This document shows, piece by piece, positions 1 to 10,207 of a DNA stretch of 64,000 bases. The translations under genes were made by a program, and so were the position numbers. The notes beneath the pieces are model-generated. The model searched no databases. It was not told the DNA's origin and was given only the letters and a program-made list of their open reading frames with translations. The stretch lies in contig JABLUY010000030.1 of the NCBI GenBank assembly GCA_013306675.1, forward strand, positions 138,149 through 202,148, given 5' to 3'. This stretch comes from Thraustochytrium sp. TN22 (taxonomy: Eukaryota; Sar; Bigyra; Thraustochytrida; Thraustochytriidae). Position 1 is the stretch's first letter; the number at the start of each line of letters is the position of its first letter.

Positions 1-2623
1 CGCCGAGCTCGGCGTCGGGGAGGCCGTTGGCCTCCTCGACGCGCGCGCGCAGGGCCTCGGCGTCGCGCGAGGCCTTGTAGGCGGCCTCGCCGGTGACGCA
101 GGTGACGCGGCGGATGCCCTTGGCGGTGCCGCCCTCGGCGACGAGCGAGAAGGCGCGCGCCTCGGAGCTGCGGGTGAGGTGGGTGCCGCCGCAGAGCTCG
201 ATGGAGTAGTTGAGCCACTTCTCGTTGAGCGGGTCGGCGATGATGTCCTCGACCTTGGGGCCGACGGTGACGACGCGGACGGGGTCCGGGTAGGTCTCGC
301 CGAAGACGGCGCGCAGCGAGCTGATGCGGCGCGCGTCGGCGAGCGGGACGACCGCGGTGTAGATGGGCAGGGACTCGGCGATGAGGTCGCGCACGATCTT
401 CTCGACCTGCACGAGCTGCTCGAGCGGGACGGCCTTTTGCGCGTTGAAGTCGAAGCGCAGCTTGTCCGGGGACACGAGCGAGCCCTTTTGGTCGGTGTCG
501 GCGGCGACGGCCTTGCGCAGCGCGAAGTTTAGCAGGTGGGTGCTGGTGTGGTTCTTGGCGAGGTCGCTGCGGCGCGCGAAGTCGACGCGCACGGTGACCT
601 TGTCGCCGACGCGGACGGCGGTGCGAGCCTCGAGGTTCTGGGCGGCGGCGACGGCCTCCTCGTCGTCATCGCCGTCGTCGCTGCGCTTCTGCACGACGCC
701 GGCGTGGACCTTGAAGCCCTTGCTGGACTGGCAGTCGCGCACGGCGACGCACACGTCGGTGCCCTCCACCTCGAGCAGGCCGGTGTCGGCGAGCTGGCCG
801 CCCGACTCGTAGTAGAAGTTGCTCTTGTCGAGGATGAAGCCGAAGGGCTTGCCCTCGGCGCAGTCCTCGATGGAGACCTGGTCGACGAAGCCGGTGCCGT
901 CGAAGATGGCCTGCACGGTGGCGCCCTCGACGTCCTGGTGCCAGACGTAGACCTGGGAGTGGTCGGTGGGCGCGAGGCTGAGGTCGTCCTCGAGGTGCGA
1001 GGTCTCCTTGGCCTGGAGCATGGGCAGCTTGGTGCCGTCGGCGCCGCCGCCCACGGCCTGCGAGGCCTCGACGTGCTTCTGCAGCGCCACCTTGTAGCCG
1101 TCGGTGTCGACGGTGAGGCCGGCCTCCTCGGCCATGAGCTCGGTGAGGTCGACGGGGAAGCCCATGGTCAGGTAGAGGAAGGCGGCGACCTTGCCCGGGA
1201 TGACCGAGCCGCCGGCCGCCTTGACCTTGGCGGCCTCCTTCTGGAAGCGGATGGTGCCCTTGCGCAGCGTGCGCGCAAAGGTCTCCTCCTCGTCGAGGAT
1301 GACCTCGTAGATGAGCTGCTCCTTGTCGCCGAGCTCCGGGAAGGCCTCCTTCATCTGCGAGACGAAGATGGAGGAGAGCCGCGCGAAGGCGCCCTGCGGC
1401 ATGTTGAGCACCTCCTGGCCGTAGCGCACGGCGCGGCGCAGGATGCGGCGCAGCACGTAGCCGCGGCCCTCGTTGCTGGGGAAGGCGCCGTCGGCGATGG
1501 CGAAGCTGAGCGTGCGGATGTGGTCGGCGCACACGCGGTAGGCCATGTCGATGTTGCCCACATCGGCGGCGCCCATCTTGCCGCCGTAGGGCGGCACGTC
1601 GACGGCCACCTTCTCGATGGCGTCGAGGATGGGCGTGAAGACGTCCGTGTCGTAGGCCGAGGTCTTCTTCTGCAGCGCCATGCAGAGGCGCTCGAAGCCC
1701 ATGCCGGTGTCCACGTGCTTGGCCGGCAGCGACTCGAGCGAGCCGTCCGCCTTGCGGTTGAACTGGATAAAGACAAGGTTCCAGATCTCCGTCACCTCGC
1801 CGCCGAAGGCGTCGTCGTTGACCAGGTGGCCCGCCTCGCGGTTGCCGATGCGGTCGTAGTGGATCTCGCTGCACGGGCCGCACGGGCCGGTGTCGCCCAT
1901 CTCCCAAAAGTTGTCCTTGGCGTCGAAGGGCAGCACGTGGCTCTCCGGCAGGTACTGCAGCCAGATCTGGCGCGCCTCCTCGTCGCACGGCACGTTGTCG
2001 TCGCCGCCAAAGTACGAGGCGTACAGGTTGGCCGGGTTGAGCTTGAACTCCACCGTGAGCAGCTCCCAGGCCATGCCGATGGCCTCCTTCTTGAAGAAGT
2101 CGCCGAAGCTCCAGTTGCCCGCCATGAGGAAGGACGTCAGGTGCGTGCCGTCGCGCCCGCAGTCGTCCAGGTCGTTGTGCTTGCCGCCCGCGCGGATGCA
2201 CTTTTGCAGGTTCACCGCGCGCTTGAGCTTGCTCATGGCGGTGTTCGGGTCCGCCTGGCCGAGAAACAGCGGCTTGAACTGGTTCATGCCCGCGTTCGTG
2301 AACAGCAGCGTCGGGTCGTTGTGCGGCACCACCGGGCTGCTCGCCCAGAACGTGTGCTCATGCTTCTCCTCGAAGAAGCTCAGGAACTTCTGCCGCACCT
2401 TCCACTCCGGCCACTCCTCCGCGTCCGTCCCGTCGCCCGGCGTCTGCATCATCTTCGGCTCCAGCCCGAGCCGCTTGGTCTTGCGGTGGCCCAGCCCGAG
2501 CGGCACCTCCCGCGACAGCTGCAGGATACGCCGGTCCTTCTCGCGCCCCGCCGCCTCCAGCTCCGCTACCTGCGCCTCCAGCGCCGCCACTCGCTCCTCC
2601 AGCCCCGCGCCCTCGCCGCTCAT
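1..2623 (-). CDS. AARS: Alanyl-tRNA synthetase, C-terminal end outside the window
   Basis: This cytosolic or organellar enzyme charges tRNA-Ala with alanine and edits mischarged Ser/Gly. The minus-strand frame is open from the ATG at 2623 to base 1, giving about 874 residues. The class II catalytic core begins near residue 95 with NAGMNQFKPLFLG (about 106), followed by CIRAGGKHNDLDDCG, GNWSFGDFFKKEAI and TGMGFERL. The editing domain carries both zinc-site motifs, HTSTH near residue 691 and CGGTH near 811. The first 40 residues form a short Glu/Ala-rich helix rather than an obvious mitochondrial presequence. The start was chosen because it is the first in-frame Met before the conserved core; a (GA)n tract lies 65 bp upstream. 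The C-Ala domain should lie beyond the left edge. Family assignment is near certain; localisation is not. Confidence 0.96.
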   Translation of the reverse strand, partial: MSGEGAGLEERVAALEAQVAELEAAGREKDRRILQLSREVPLGLGHRKTKRLGLEPKMMQTPGDGTDAEEWPEWKVRQKFLSFFEEKHEHTFWASSPVVPHNDPTLLFTNAGMNQFKPLFLGQADPNTAMSKLKRAVNLQKCIRAGGKHNDLDDCGRDGTHLTSFLMAGNWSFGDFFKKEAIGMAWELLTVEFKLNPANLYASYFGGDDNVPCDEEARQIWLQYLPESHVLPFDAKDNFWEMGDTGPCGPCSEIHYDRIGNREAGHLVNDDAFGGEVTEIWNLVFIQFNRKADGSLESLPAKHVDTGMGFERLCMALQKKTSAYDTDVFTPILDAIEKVAVDVPPYGGKMGAADVGNIDMAYRVCADHIRTLSFAIADGAFPSNEGRGYVLRRILRRAVRYGQEVLNMPQGAFARLSSIFVSQMKEAFPELGDKEQLIYEVILDEEETFARTLRKGTIRFQKEAAKVKAAGGSVIPGKVAAFLYLTMGFPVDLTELMAEEAGLTVDTDGYKVALQKHVEASQAVGGGADGTKLPMLQAKETSHLEDDLSLAPTDHSQVYVWHQDVEGATVQAIFDGTGFVDQVSIEDCAEGKPFGFILDKSNFYYESGGQLADTGLLEVEGTDVCVAVRDCQSSKGFKVHAGVVQKRSDDGDDDEEAVAAAQNLEARTAVRVGDKVTVRVDFARRSDLAKNHTSTHLLNFALRKAVAADTDQKGSLVSPDKLRFDFNAQKAVPLEQLVQVEKIVRDLIAESLPIYTAVVPLADARRISSLRAVFGETYPDPVRVVTVGPKVEDIIADPLNEKWLNYSIELCGGTHLTRSSEARAFSLVAEGGTAKGIRRVTCVTGEAAYKASRDAEALRARVEEANGLPDAELG

Positions 2624-2685
2624 GCTTCGCGCTCTGCCGCCGCGCGCGCCCGCCACCGCGCGCGCCCAGCCTGGCCGCGCCGCGC

Positions 2686-2723
<38 letters not shown>

Positions 2724-3491
2724 CGGCGCCTCCACTCGCGCAAAGCGCGCCCAACCGCTGCCGCCCACTTGTCGCGCGTTTGCTCCACTTTGCTCCAACT
2801 AAAAGTTTCTGCACAACGCGAGCACTGCACGATTGGCGAGCGAGCCTGGATCGCGAGCAACCAACTCAGGCTCAGCTCGCGCGCCGCGACGCCGCCGCCC
2901 GAAACGCGCCGCCAAACCCGGCCGTCGGAGCCTCCTGCTTGCCGCCGACCGGCCTCCGAGGCGGGAGAGCAGCGAGGCGGCCAGGTGCCGCGCGGAGCGA
3001 GCAAAGAGCGCCCGCCGCTCGTTCGGCGGGAATTCCCGCAACGCCGCGAAGAGCAACGGCGGCGAGGTGACCGAGACTCCGCGAGGTGACTCTGATGACT
3101 CTGACGAGAGCGAGCGTTGCGACGTGTCGAGCAAGCGTCTCGGCGCGAGCGACGGAACGCGCCGTCAGTGCTGAGACAAGCAGCGGCCAGAGGACGAACC
3201 TGACAAGCGTGACAAGCGCAATTTGTTGGCATTTGATGTTTTGATGTCGGCGAACGACGCGGCGCTGACGGCCGCCGCCTTCGCGGTTCGTTCTTCATGA
3301 TTTCTTCTTTACTCATACTACTACTTCATCACGTGTGCGCGCAGTTGGCACACCGTCAATAAGGTCACAGATGGACGAGAGACGCACGCACCTCCACTCG
3401 TCCTCGGGCTCAAGCTCGTGCTCAAGCTCGTGCTCGTCGCACAAACACACATACACCCACCACCCACCATGGCAAAAAGTACAGCTCCGAC
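2624..3491. other. Intergenic: AlaRS promoter side and SDR 3' side
   Basis: Apart from the CT tract I see no gene. The sequence just left of the SDR stop (about 3400-3440) has a short imperfect duplication of CTCAAGCTCGTG. The 3270-3360 stretch is AT-richer than its surroundings and probably belongs to the SDR 3' UTR. Confidence 0.6.
2688..2721. repeat. (CT)n microsatellite in the AlaRS leader
   Basis: About 16 CT units lie 65 bp upstream of the AlaRS start. They read (GA)n on the coding strand, so they probably fall in the 5' leader or core promoter. Confidence 0.9.
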
Positions 3492-5240
3492 TCACCAAGG
3501 CATGAGCTGCTTGTACTCGGGGTCGTTCTCGTCGAGGTAGCGGTGGTTGAGGTAGGCGCCAGCGTGCTCGTCGAGCGAAATATAGTCGAGGATGCGCAGG
3601 AGCTTGGTGGCGGCCAAGGACGGGAGCACCCAGCCAAAATCGGGCGTGGCGCGCGGGCCGAGCCACTCCTTGAGCGACTCGGTACACATGCCGCCCGGGT
3701 TGTAGGCCGCGACGAGGATGCCCTCGGACTGGACCTCCTTGGCCATGAGCGAGGTGCCCATGTTGAGCGCGGCCTTGGACATCTTGTACTCGTAGTGACC
3801 CTTGGACTGGCCGCCGCAGCAGCTGCCGATGGAACCGGCGCCCGAAGACATGTTGAGGATGCGCTTGCCGCGACCGCGGCGCACGAGCGGCAGCAGCTGA
3901 CGCGAAAGCAAAATGGGGCCCACGCTGTTGACGGCCAGGCTCTGCAGCAGGCGGCCGCCCTGCACACAGCGCAGGCCGGTCGGTCGCGTCATGACGCCGG
4001 CGTTGTTGATGAGCAGGTCCACGTGCGCCGTCTCACGGCGAATGGTCTCGACGGCGCGGCGGATGCTCTGCTCGCACGCCTGGTCGTACTTGACGATGCG
4101 AATGACGCCAGGACGCTCAATCGCCAGCTGCTCCAGCATGCAGGCCTCGGACGGCTTGCGCACGAGCGCGAAGATCTTGTCAAAGCCCTCGGCGCGCCAC
4201 GGTCCGAGCCACCCCTGGTCGTCCGAAGCACCGCAGGTTTCCCCGCTGCGACTTGAGGAAGCCGCCGGCGACGCCTCGGCGGGCTCCGGCCGCAGCAGGG
4301 CCTCCACGAGCGCGAGCCCGAGCCCGCGGTTGGCGCCCGTCACCACGCACACGCGCTGGTACCCGCGCCAGGACCTCGCGGTCTCGCCGCCACCGCCGTT
4401 GCGAGAGACCACCTCGCCCCGCACCGGCGACGGGAGCACCGGGGTGCCAGTCGAGGCCGCGCGGCCGGCGATTCCCGCCGGCATCGCCGCCCCCGCGGAA
4501 TCGGACCCCGTCGTGGAATTCGTGGGTGCGAGCGCCCTGCACGGAGGCTGCGTCACCGGCGCCGGCGCCGCCGCCGTTGCCACCTCGGCTGCCGCGCCGG
4601 CGCCCGGGGCGGCACGCCGGCCGACAGTGGGTGGCGGCACGCCGGGCGGACGCAGCGGCAGCCCGAGGGGCATCCACTTCTCCGGCTTGTCCTCGCTGCT
4701 GGGCGAGCCGCCCTCGTCGCTGGAGCTGCGCTCGCGGGCCCCGTCCTCCGCGCCCTCGCCCTCGCCCTCGCGGCCCTCGCGGCCCTCGCGCCGCGCCTGC
4801 CGCTCCTTGGCCTCGGCGCAGCACCGTCTCCGCGCGCTCGGTTCTTGGCACTCCATCTCCCGACGCTCCGGCTGCGGCGTGCCCGGCAGCGGCCTGCCGC
4901 TGCGCATGCGCAGCTCGGCCGTGGACGTCGCCGACGTCTCGTCGCCGCTGGCCTCGTCCTCCGCCGCGCCCTTGCCCGTCGCCGCGCCGCGCTCGCCGGC
5001 CGCCGCGTGCTTGTGCTCCTCCTCGGCGCCGCCCAGCGCGCCGCCGCCGCCCAGCTTCCCGCCACCGGACCCCTCCTCGCCGCCGCCGCGCGCCGCGGCC
5101 TCGCGCGCCGCCGCCGCCGCGCACCGCTTGCGCGGGCACAGCCCGCGCTCCATGCCGCCCGCGCTCGCCGCGCTCGCCGCGCTCACCGCGCTCGCCGCGC
5201 TCGGGCTCTGCTGCCGCGCGCGCGCGCTCACGACGAGCAT
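3492..5240 (-). CDS. Short-chain dehydrogenase/reductase with long disordered N-terminus
   Basis: The C-terminal 290 residues are a classical SDR, an NAD(P)H-dependent oxidoreductase of unknown substrate. Visible motifs are the nucleotide-binding VTGANRGLG (near residue 298 from this start), LINNAGVM (about 413), NMSSGAGS and the catalytic YEYKMSK (Tyr about 482, Lys about 486). PGGMCTESL follows, where NAD-binding PG motifs normally sit. The region before the SDR fold is Gly/Ala/Glu/Arg-rich low complexity. The frame stays open to 5714, but that extension runs through a GCARA repeat that looks like leader. Candidate starts are 5240 (A at -3), 5153 (G at -3, G at +4) and 4484, which would leave a normal-length 330-residue SDR. 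The domain is secure; the start is not. Confidence 0.85.
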   Translation of the reverse strand: MLVVSARARQQSPSAASAVSAASAASAGGMERGLCPRKRCAAAAAREAAARGGGEEGSGGGKLGGGGALGGAEEEHKHAAAGERGAATGKGAAEDEASGDETSATSTAELRMRSGRPLPGTPQPERREMECQEPSARRRCCAEAKERQARREGREGREGEGEGAEDGARERSSSDEGGSPSSEDKPEKWMPLGLPLRPPGVPPPTVGRRAAPGAGAAAEVATAAAPAPVTQPPCRALAPTNSTTGSDSAGAAMPAGIAGRAASTGTPVLPSPVRGEVVSRNGGGGETARSWRGYQRVCVVTGANRGLGLALVEALLRPEPAEASPAASSSRSGETCGASDDQGWLGPWRAEGFDKIFALVRKPSEACMLEQLAIERPGVIRIVKYDQACEQSIRRAVETIRRETAHVDLLINNAGVMTRPTGLRCVQGGRLLQSLAVNSVGPILLSRQLLPLVRRGRGKRILNMSSGAGSIGSCCGGQSKGHYEYKMSKAALNMGTSLMAKEVQSEGILVAAYNPGGMCTESLKEWLGPRATPDFGWVLPSLAATKLLRILDYISLDEHAGAYLNHRYLDENDPEYKQLMPW

Positions 5241-6570
5241 CCTGCTCGAGCGCGCGTCGCGGACTCCCGTCGGCGCTACGCCTGCCGCCGCCGAGGCGCC
5301 CGCAGCCCTCCCCACCTTCTTCCCGCACCGCGCCCTTCCGCCCCCTCGCCTGCAGTCCCGCAGCTGACGGTCGCTGCTACGAGCTTCCACAGAGCTCCAC
5401 CAGTGGGGCCTCCGGGCACCCGCGCACCGCCTGCCTGACTGCGCTTCGAAGCAGAGCAGAGCAGAGCAAAGCAAAGCAAAGCAAAGCAAACGACCGGGGG
5501 CGATCAAACAGCCGCCCGGCGGCCCGCGCCGCCGAGACCTTGGCCTCCGATGTGCAGCCGCGGGTGGCGCCACCCGCGCTCTGCCTTGCCTGCGAGGAGC
5601 GGGGCGGGCGGCGTGCCGGCCAAGGCGAGCGATGCAGGTCTGCGGCGCTGGACAGCGGCGATCGGCGCTCTGCGGCTGACCGCCGAGGCGCGTGTCCTCG
5701 TCGGCAGAGCGCACCTCCTCTGCCGACGCCGACTGGCCGGCGCGGGGCGGCCAGCGCCGGCGATGACAAGCGATGTGCCGCAGTGGCGGACGACGTCGTG
5801 AAGCCTTGCTTCAGCGAATCAGCAGCGGCCGGCGCCTCGGCGCTATTGAGCGGCAGAGCCTAACCACGATGCCGCCTCGGCGCTTCGCATGCTCGCTCGT
5901 ACCAGCGCTCGGTCCGAGCAGGCTCAGTACCGCGGCCAGTCATGGTTCGTGGCGTGGCGCCGTGGCCGGCCTTGAAGCGTGATGTGCGTGTGCGAATCGA
6001 GCGCGAGAGGTCGCCATCTTGGGAAGGCGTCTCGGGACTTCGGCTTGGCCACCCGACCAGCCGCACTTCGGCCGAGCAACCGTCACACACCGGGACCAGG
6101 TTCAAGTTCGCGGGCGACAGCACGAGCGTCGTGACCACTTTCGTCCGCGAGCGCCGCGGCTGCAAGCCCCGCACGACCGAGGCGCGCGCGCGCAGCCTGC
6201 CAGTGCCTGAGGCGGCCGCCGCGCCGCGGCCCGGCCAGGCTCCCGAAATGGGCCGGTTGTCGCGCCCCGTTGGGCCTCTTCTGCCTCGCGCTCTCTTTCC
6301 TTTTCTCGCTCACGAGCGCTTGACTCCGGGACTCCGAGCGGTGTCCAGGCCTGGAGCGCACAGCGGCGGCAGGGGCGAGTTCAACCATCGCTTGAGAAAG
6401 AGTCCATTCCGAAAGGTTCTCTCGAGCAAAGGGATCCTGGATCAAAGGCATCGCACGGACTTTGGAAATGGACACGGCGAGCCTGCGCTTCGGCGGGCTC
6501 GCTGGCTAGCAAACGGGCTTCGCAACGCAGCAACGCTCGCGCTCACACGCGTCGCTCAGCGGTCGGCACC
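5241..6570. other. Divergent intergenic region between SDR and p25-alpha genes
   Basis: This should hold both promoters. Apart from the GCARA repeat and one CACTGGCA-type octamer (6198-6205, reverse orientation) I see no gene, RNA gene or clear core promoter element. Confidence 0.5.
5451..5491. repeat. GCARA pentanucleotide repeat
   Basis: Eight near-perfect units (GCAGA then GCAAA) lie upstream of the SDR gene. Read in frame on the minus strand they would give a Leu/Cys-rich hydrophobic stretch, which is a repeat artefact rather than a signal peptide. Confidence 0.85.
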
Positions 6571-7575
6571 ATGGAGAGCGAGCTGCGACAGGTGTACGAG
6601 CGGTTCGCCACCTTCGGCAATCGCAGCGGCGGCGCGGCGGGGCCAGTGCTCATGGACAGCCGCGCGTGCCAGAAGCTAGCCAAGGACTGCGGCCTGCTGG
6701 GGCGGGCGTTGGACCCGACGCACGTGGACCTGGTCTTCGCCAGGGTCAAGGTCAAGGGCAAGAAGCGCATCGACTTCGCGCAGTTTGTAGAGTGCACACG
6801 GCACTGGGCCGCCAAGCTGGGAATGGCGCACGCCGAGGTCGTGCTGCGCATCGTGCGGTCATCGGGCCCCAAGGTCAACACGCTTGTGCCGGGCGTAGCC
6901 AGCGGCACCGCCGGCGCCGTCGGCACGACGCTGAGCGCCCCGGTGCCGGCGTCGCAGACGACCGCGCCGGCCGGGCCCGAGGGCATGGCTCCGCGTGCCA
7001 TGGCGCGCTTGCACCCGGACTTTTACGAGGTGGAGAACCCGAACGCGACGGGCGACCAAGACCGCTTCTACTACGTGAACCGCATCACGCAGGAGACGAC
7101 CTGGATCGTGCCGTACCTCGTACCGACCAAGGACCTGACGCCGCCCCCGCCCCCGCCGCCTCCGGGCGTGGAGGACGCGCGCACCGCGGCGCGCGCTTCT
7201 CGGGGTGGCGAACCGGTTTCACCCCTGTACCCATCCGCGTCGTCGTCGATCCGCGGGGCGGACGCCTTTCGCGTCCGCGGCGAGGCCGTGGCAGTGGAGG
7301 CCAAGGAAAGCGGCCAGGAGGACGCCGCGGTGCCGGCCGCCGCCAAGCGCGACGTCTTCTCCAAGCTCACCGACCCAAAGCTGTACACGGGCGCGCACAA
7401 GCACCGATTTGACCCGGCCACCGGCAAGGGCCGCGGCTTGGGCGGGCGCGACCCCGTTGGCAAGGGCCTGGGCGGCTCCAAGGCCTCGCAGCAGATCGCC
7501 TTTCGCGGCCACACCAACGCCAACACGGATGCCACCGTGCATAGCATCGCCCAGGTCCTTCGTCCTGGTGTCTGA
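6571..7575 (+). CDS. TPPP/p25-alpha family protein with internal WW motif
   Basis: This is a tubulin polymerization-promoting (p25-alpha) family protein, a family found mainly in organisms with cilia or flagella and able to bind microtubules. Residues 1-95 form the EF-hand-like p25-alpha core (YERFATFG, VDLVFARVKVKGKKRIDF). Residues 265-334 are the conserved tail, with KLTDPKLYTGAHKHRFD and GKGRGLGGRDPVGKG. Between them is an insertion with a WW-type sequence, FYYVNRITQETTW (second Trp near 178), then a Pro-rich run of nine prolines. A WW domain normally binds proline-rich ligands, so intramolecular or partner binding is plausible. The start ATG is in GCACCATGG. The protein is 334 residues, longer than human TPPP (about 219) because of the insertion. 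Confidence 0.9.
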   Translation: MESELRQVYERFATFGNRSGGAAGPVLMDSRACQKLAKDCGLLGRALDPTHVDLVFARVKVKGKKRIDFAQFVECTRHWAAKLGMAHAEVVLRIVRSSGPKVNTLVPGVASGTAGAVGTTLSAPVPASQTTAPAGPEGMAPRAMARLHPDFYEVENPNATGDQDRFYYVNRITQETTWIVPYLVPTKDLTPPPPPPPPGVEDARTAARASRGGEPVSPLYPSASSSIRGADAFRVRGEAVAVEAKESGQEDAAVPAAAKRDVFSKLTDPKLYTGAHKHRFDPATGKGRGLGGRDPVGKGLGGSKASQQIAFRGHTNANTDATVHSIAQVLRPGV

Positions 7576-7977
7576 TAGTCCTTTTGTCATCCGAGAGGCC
7601 GCCCTCGCCACTCTTGGCCGCAAGGAGAATGGGATCTCCATGTACGTGGCTGCCACACAAGGGCTCTAAATGCAAAAGCGAGTAGTTGGAAAAGCGAGTA
7701 GTTGTATCAGTCGAGATCAGGTCTGCTGCGAGACGACCGCTGGCTCCTCGCTGGCTCATGCATGCCAAGGAGGCGAATTTTGATCACGGAGCTGGGACAT
7801 CCGTCTCGTCGCAGATGCGCAGGTAATCTTCGGGCGCGGCAGGCAGCACGAGCACGCCCAATGCAACTCGAGGCGTTGGTGCAGGTCGGCAACAATGTCG
7901 CTACGCGCTGTCGCTGGCCGAGCGGCAACGCGGGCGGCGCTGGTCGCCTGGCTGGCGGGCATGTGTCGTCGTAGAGT

Positions 7978-8588
7978 CACTGACTGGAGAAGCCCGTGCG
8001 CTGGGTGATCAGCTCGCCGAGCCTCTCGTCGATCACGCGGCAAATGTCCGTGGCCCGGAAGTATCAGCGCAACCGGCCGTTGACATTTGCCAGCATCGAG
8101 GTCGAACACGAACATGGGCGGGGCGTCGCCGCCGAGATCACGCCACCGCAGGTCGTGACGACAAGGTCCGTCGGGTTGCTGAAGTCCATCACGTCGCCGC
8201 TGTTGAGGACGAGCTTGCCGGCCGTCGCGACCAGGTCCGTCGGGTTTCTGAGGTCCATCACGTCGCCGCTGTTGAGGACGAGCTTGCCGGCCTGGACGTC
8301 GTCCTTCTCGAGCGCGGACGACGAAGACTGCATCTGCTGCCGGACCACGATCTGCGTGGCGCACGCGGCGATCTGCGTGGCCTTGACGCCTTTGTCTTCG
8401 GCCTTGCGCGCGCGAGAGACGAGGGCCTTGATGGTTTGCAGGCTGGCCCTGAGCATCTTTGCCATGCTGCTCATGCGAAACGCCGTCTTGCCCAGGATCT
8501 TCATCAGACGGCCGCGCCAGGCGTGCAGCGTGAAGAACCGCTGGCCGCGAGCAAGGCCAGAAGATCGTCGCATTTGGTGACAAGCCAT
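7978..8588 (-). pseudogene. Possible decayed or unrecognised gene with in-frame TGA
   Basis: The frame from the ATG at 8588 runs 174 codons to a TGA at 8064. It then continues coding-like for 27 codons (YFRATDICRVIDERLGELIT...) to a second TGA at 7978. The middle (RMSSMAKMLRASLQTIKALV) looks helical. A 23-residue unit, AGKLVLNSGDVMDLRNPTDL, is present twice in tandem. I do not recognise the family. The region is visibly less GC-rich than nearby genes, and no neighbour points to a function. It may be a pseudogene, a gene with a sequencing error, or noncoding. Confidence 0.3.
8164..8301 (-). repeat. 69-bp tandem duplication, two copies
   Basis: Copies at 8164-8232 and 8233-8301 are nearly identical over about 58 bp. 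The period is a multiple of three, so a reading frame across them is kept. Confidence 0.9.
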
Positions 8589-10207
8589 AATCGAGCGAAG
8601 GGATCTGATGTGAGTGAGCGGACTTGAGCGAGCGGACCTGAGCGAGTGGATTTGAGGGAATGACTCTGAGCGAGAAATGATTGGTTGTTTGCTCGTTCAC
8701 CCGCTCGCCCGCCCGCCCGCCCGCCTGCAGCGATACGCGAAGGCGCTCGTTTGCTCCGAGTCAACGCCCTTGCACAGTTCCTTCCCTCGCGGGCGCGCGC
8801 GCCGCGCGCTGCGCGGGAGATACCAGAAGTGCACGTGCCCGACGTCTCGCACTGTGACTGTGCCAATGCCAACGAGGAGCGCGAATAGCACGCGCAGAGA
8901 GGAGGGAGGAGGACTCGGAGGAAGGGGGGAGAGCGGCGGAGCCCGTTTCTTTGTTGGATTGCTTGGCACGACTCGGAGAGAGCGCACGCACAGTGACGCA
9001 GGCGACCGTAGGGTGTGGGTGTGGTGTGGGAAAAATCAAAGCAGCCCAAGCCAGGCGAACGGAAGCAACAGAGCCATTGGCCCGCCGGGCGGTGCTGACC
9101 ATTGCTCAGGGTGCTGACCGGTGCTCAAGAGTGCTGACCGGCCCTTTCGCTGTCTGAGCGGCTGTCATCCTTTCGACTCGACTCCTTCCTGTTCGCGCTG
9201 GAGAGCCATGCCCTGAAATTCGGCCGCAGACAGGCAGCGGCGTACTCACCCCTGGTCCCTTTCGCCCCCTCTTGCAGGTCCGTCGAGGCTCTCGCACCCT
9301 CTTCCATGCCATGCCCTCCCTCTCTCGGTTCCCTTTCGCCCTCTCTTGCGGGTCCTCCTCGCTCCCTGTCGTGCGCGCGCCCTCGTAGCTCGGCAGCCTC
9401 CTGGTCGTCGCGGTGGCGCTTGCCGCGCTGCGCTGCTGTAGTGCGGTGCGCGCGTGCTTCTTGGAGTGCGTCTTAAAGAATCGCATTGACCGGCGAAGCG
9501 GCATCAGGTCGGCCAGGTCGCCAAGGTCGCCAACTCATTCGTCCTGAACTCACGTTAGCCTTGGTAGCCTACCAGGCGCTGCGCCTGGCTCAGCTCGTGC
9601 CAGTGGACCCGGGCCCCGGCATTTATCACATCCCCGGTCTTCCGCCACTGCCGTCGCGACAAGCCGCCAAGGCTTGTTCAAGTTCGAGTCATCGCTCCTG
9701 GTGTACTTTCTCCCTGAGAGCGCGTGCCTGCACTGCCGTGCCGTGTGCACGGCACGAGATGCAGCCCAAAGGAGCAGCGCTCCGCATCCTTCGGGTAACG
9801 CTAGCTAGCCCTGCAAAAGGAGCACATCGACACAGACACGGGCTCGCGCTCGCGACCGACCCGCCCGTCCTGCCCGTCCGAGTCCTCTCGGCACGAAGGG
9901 TTCCGCTCAGGCTGGCCATGGTGGCCGCCGGCGACGCCGAGACGAAGCGGCCTATCGCGCGGAAGAAGAGGCCGGAGCGGGGGTGCCGGCTCGCGCGGAA
10001 AGGCAGCAGAGCCTGATCATCGATCAATCGCGCGCGCGCGGGCGGAGCGGCGGCGGCGGCGGCGGCGGCGGGCGGCGGCGGCGGGCGACGCGCCCCTCGG
10101 GTCGGCGTCTCGCGCTCGCGCGGGCGGCGGCGGCGCGGCGCGGCGGGCCCGCGGGAAGGGGGCAGCGAGCGAGCGAGCGAGCGAGCGCGAGAGACAGAGA
10201 GAGAAAT
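8589..10207. other. Intergenic region upstream of the Snf7 gene
   Basis: No gene recognised. It holds degenerate 14-bp units of the GGACYTGAGCGAGC type (8610-8670), a CCCG-type microsatellite (8704-8724), three GTGCTGACC boxes at 9092, 9111 and 9131 (19-20 bp apart), two CCCTTTCGCCC boxes 74 bp apart (9257, 9331), one CACTGGCA octamer (9598-9605, reverse) and a CGG-rich tract just before the gene. Confidence 0.6.
10049..10085. repeat. CGG microsatellite
   Basis: About ten CGG units with small interruptions lie 125 bp upstream of the Snf7 start, probably in the leader. Confidence 0.8.

Noticed and set aside
536-3070. 844-codon plus-strand frame over AlaRS
   Set aside because: Antisense to a gene with complete family motifs; the translation is compositionally biased and domain-free.
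5451-5491. Hydrophobic Leu/Cys segment as a signal peptide for the SDR
   Set aside because: It is the translation of a GCARA microsatellite lying far upstream of plausible starts.
8062-8064. TGA as a selenocysteine codon
   Set aside because: No recognisable selenoprotein family and no SECIS-like hairpin I could identify; decay or error is simpler.
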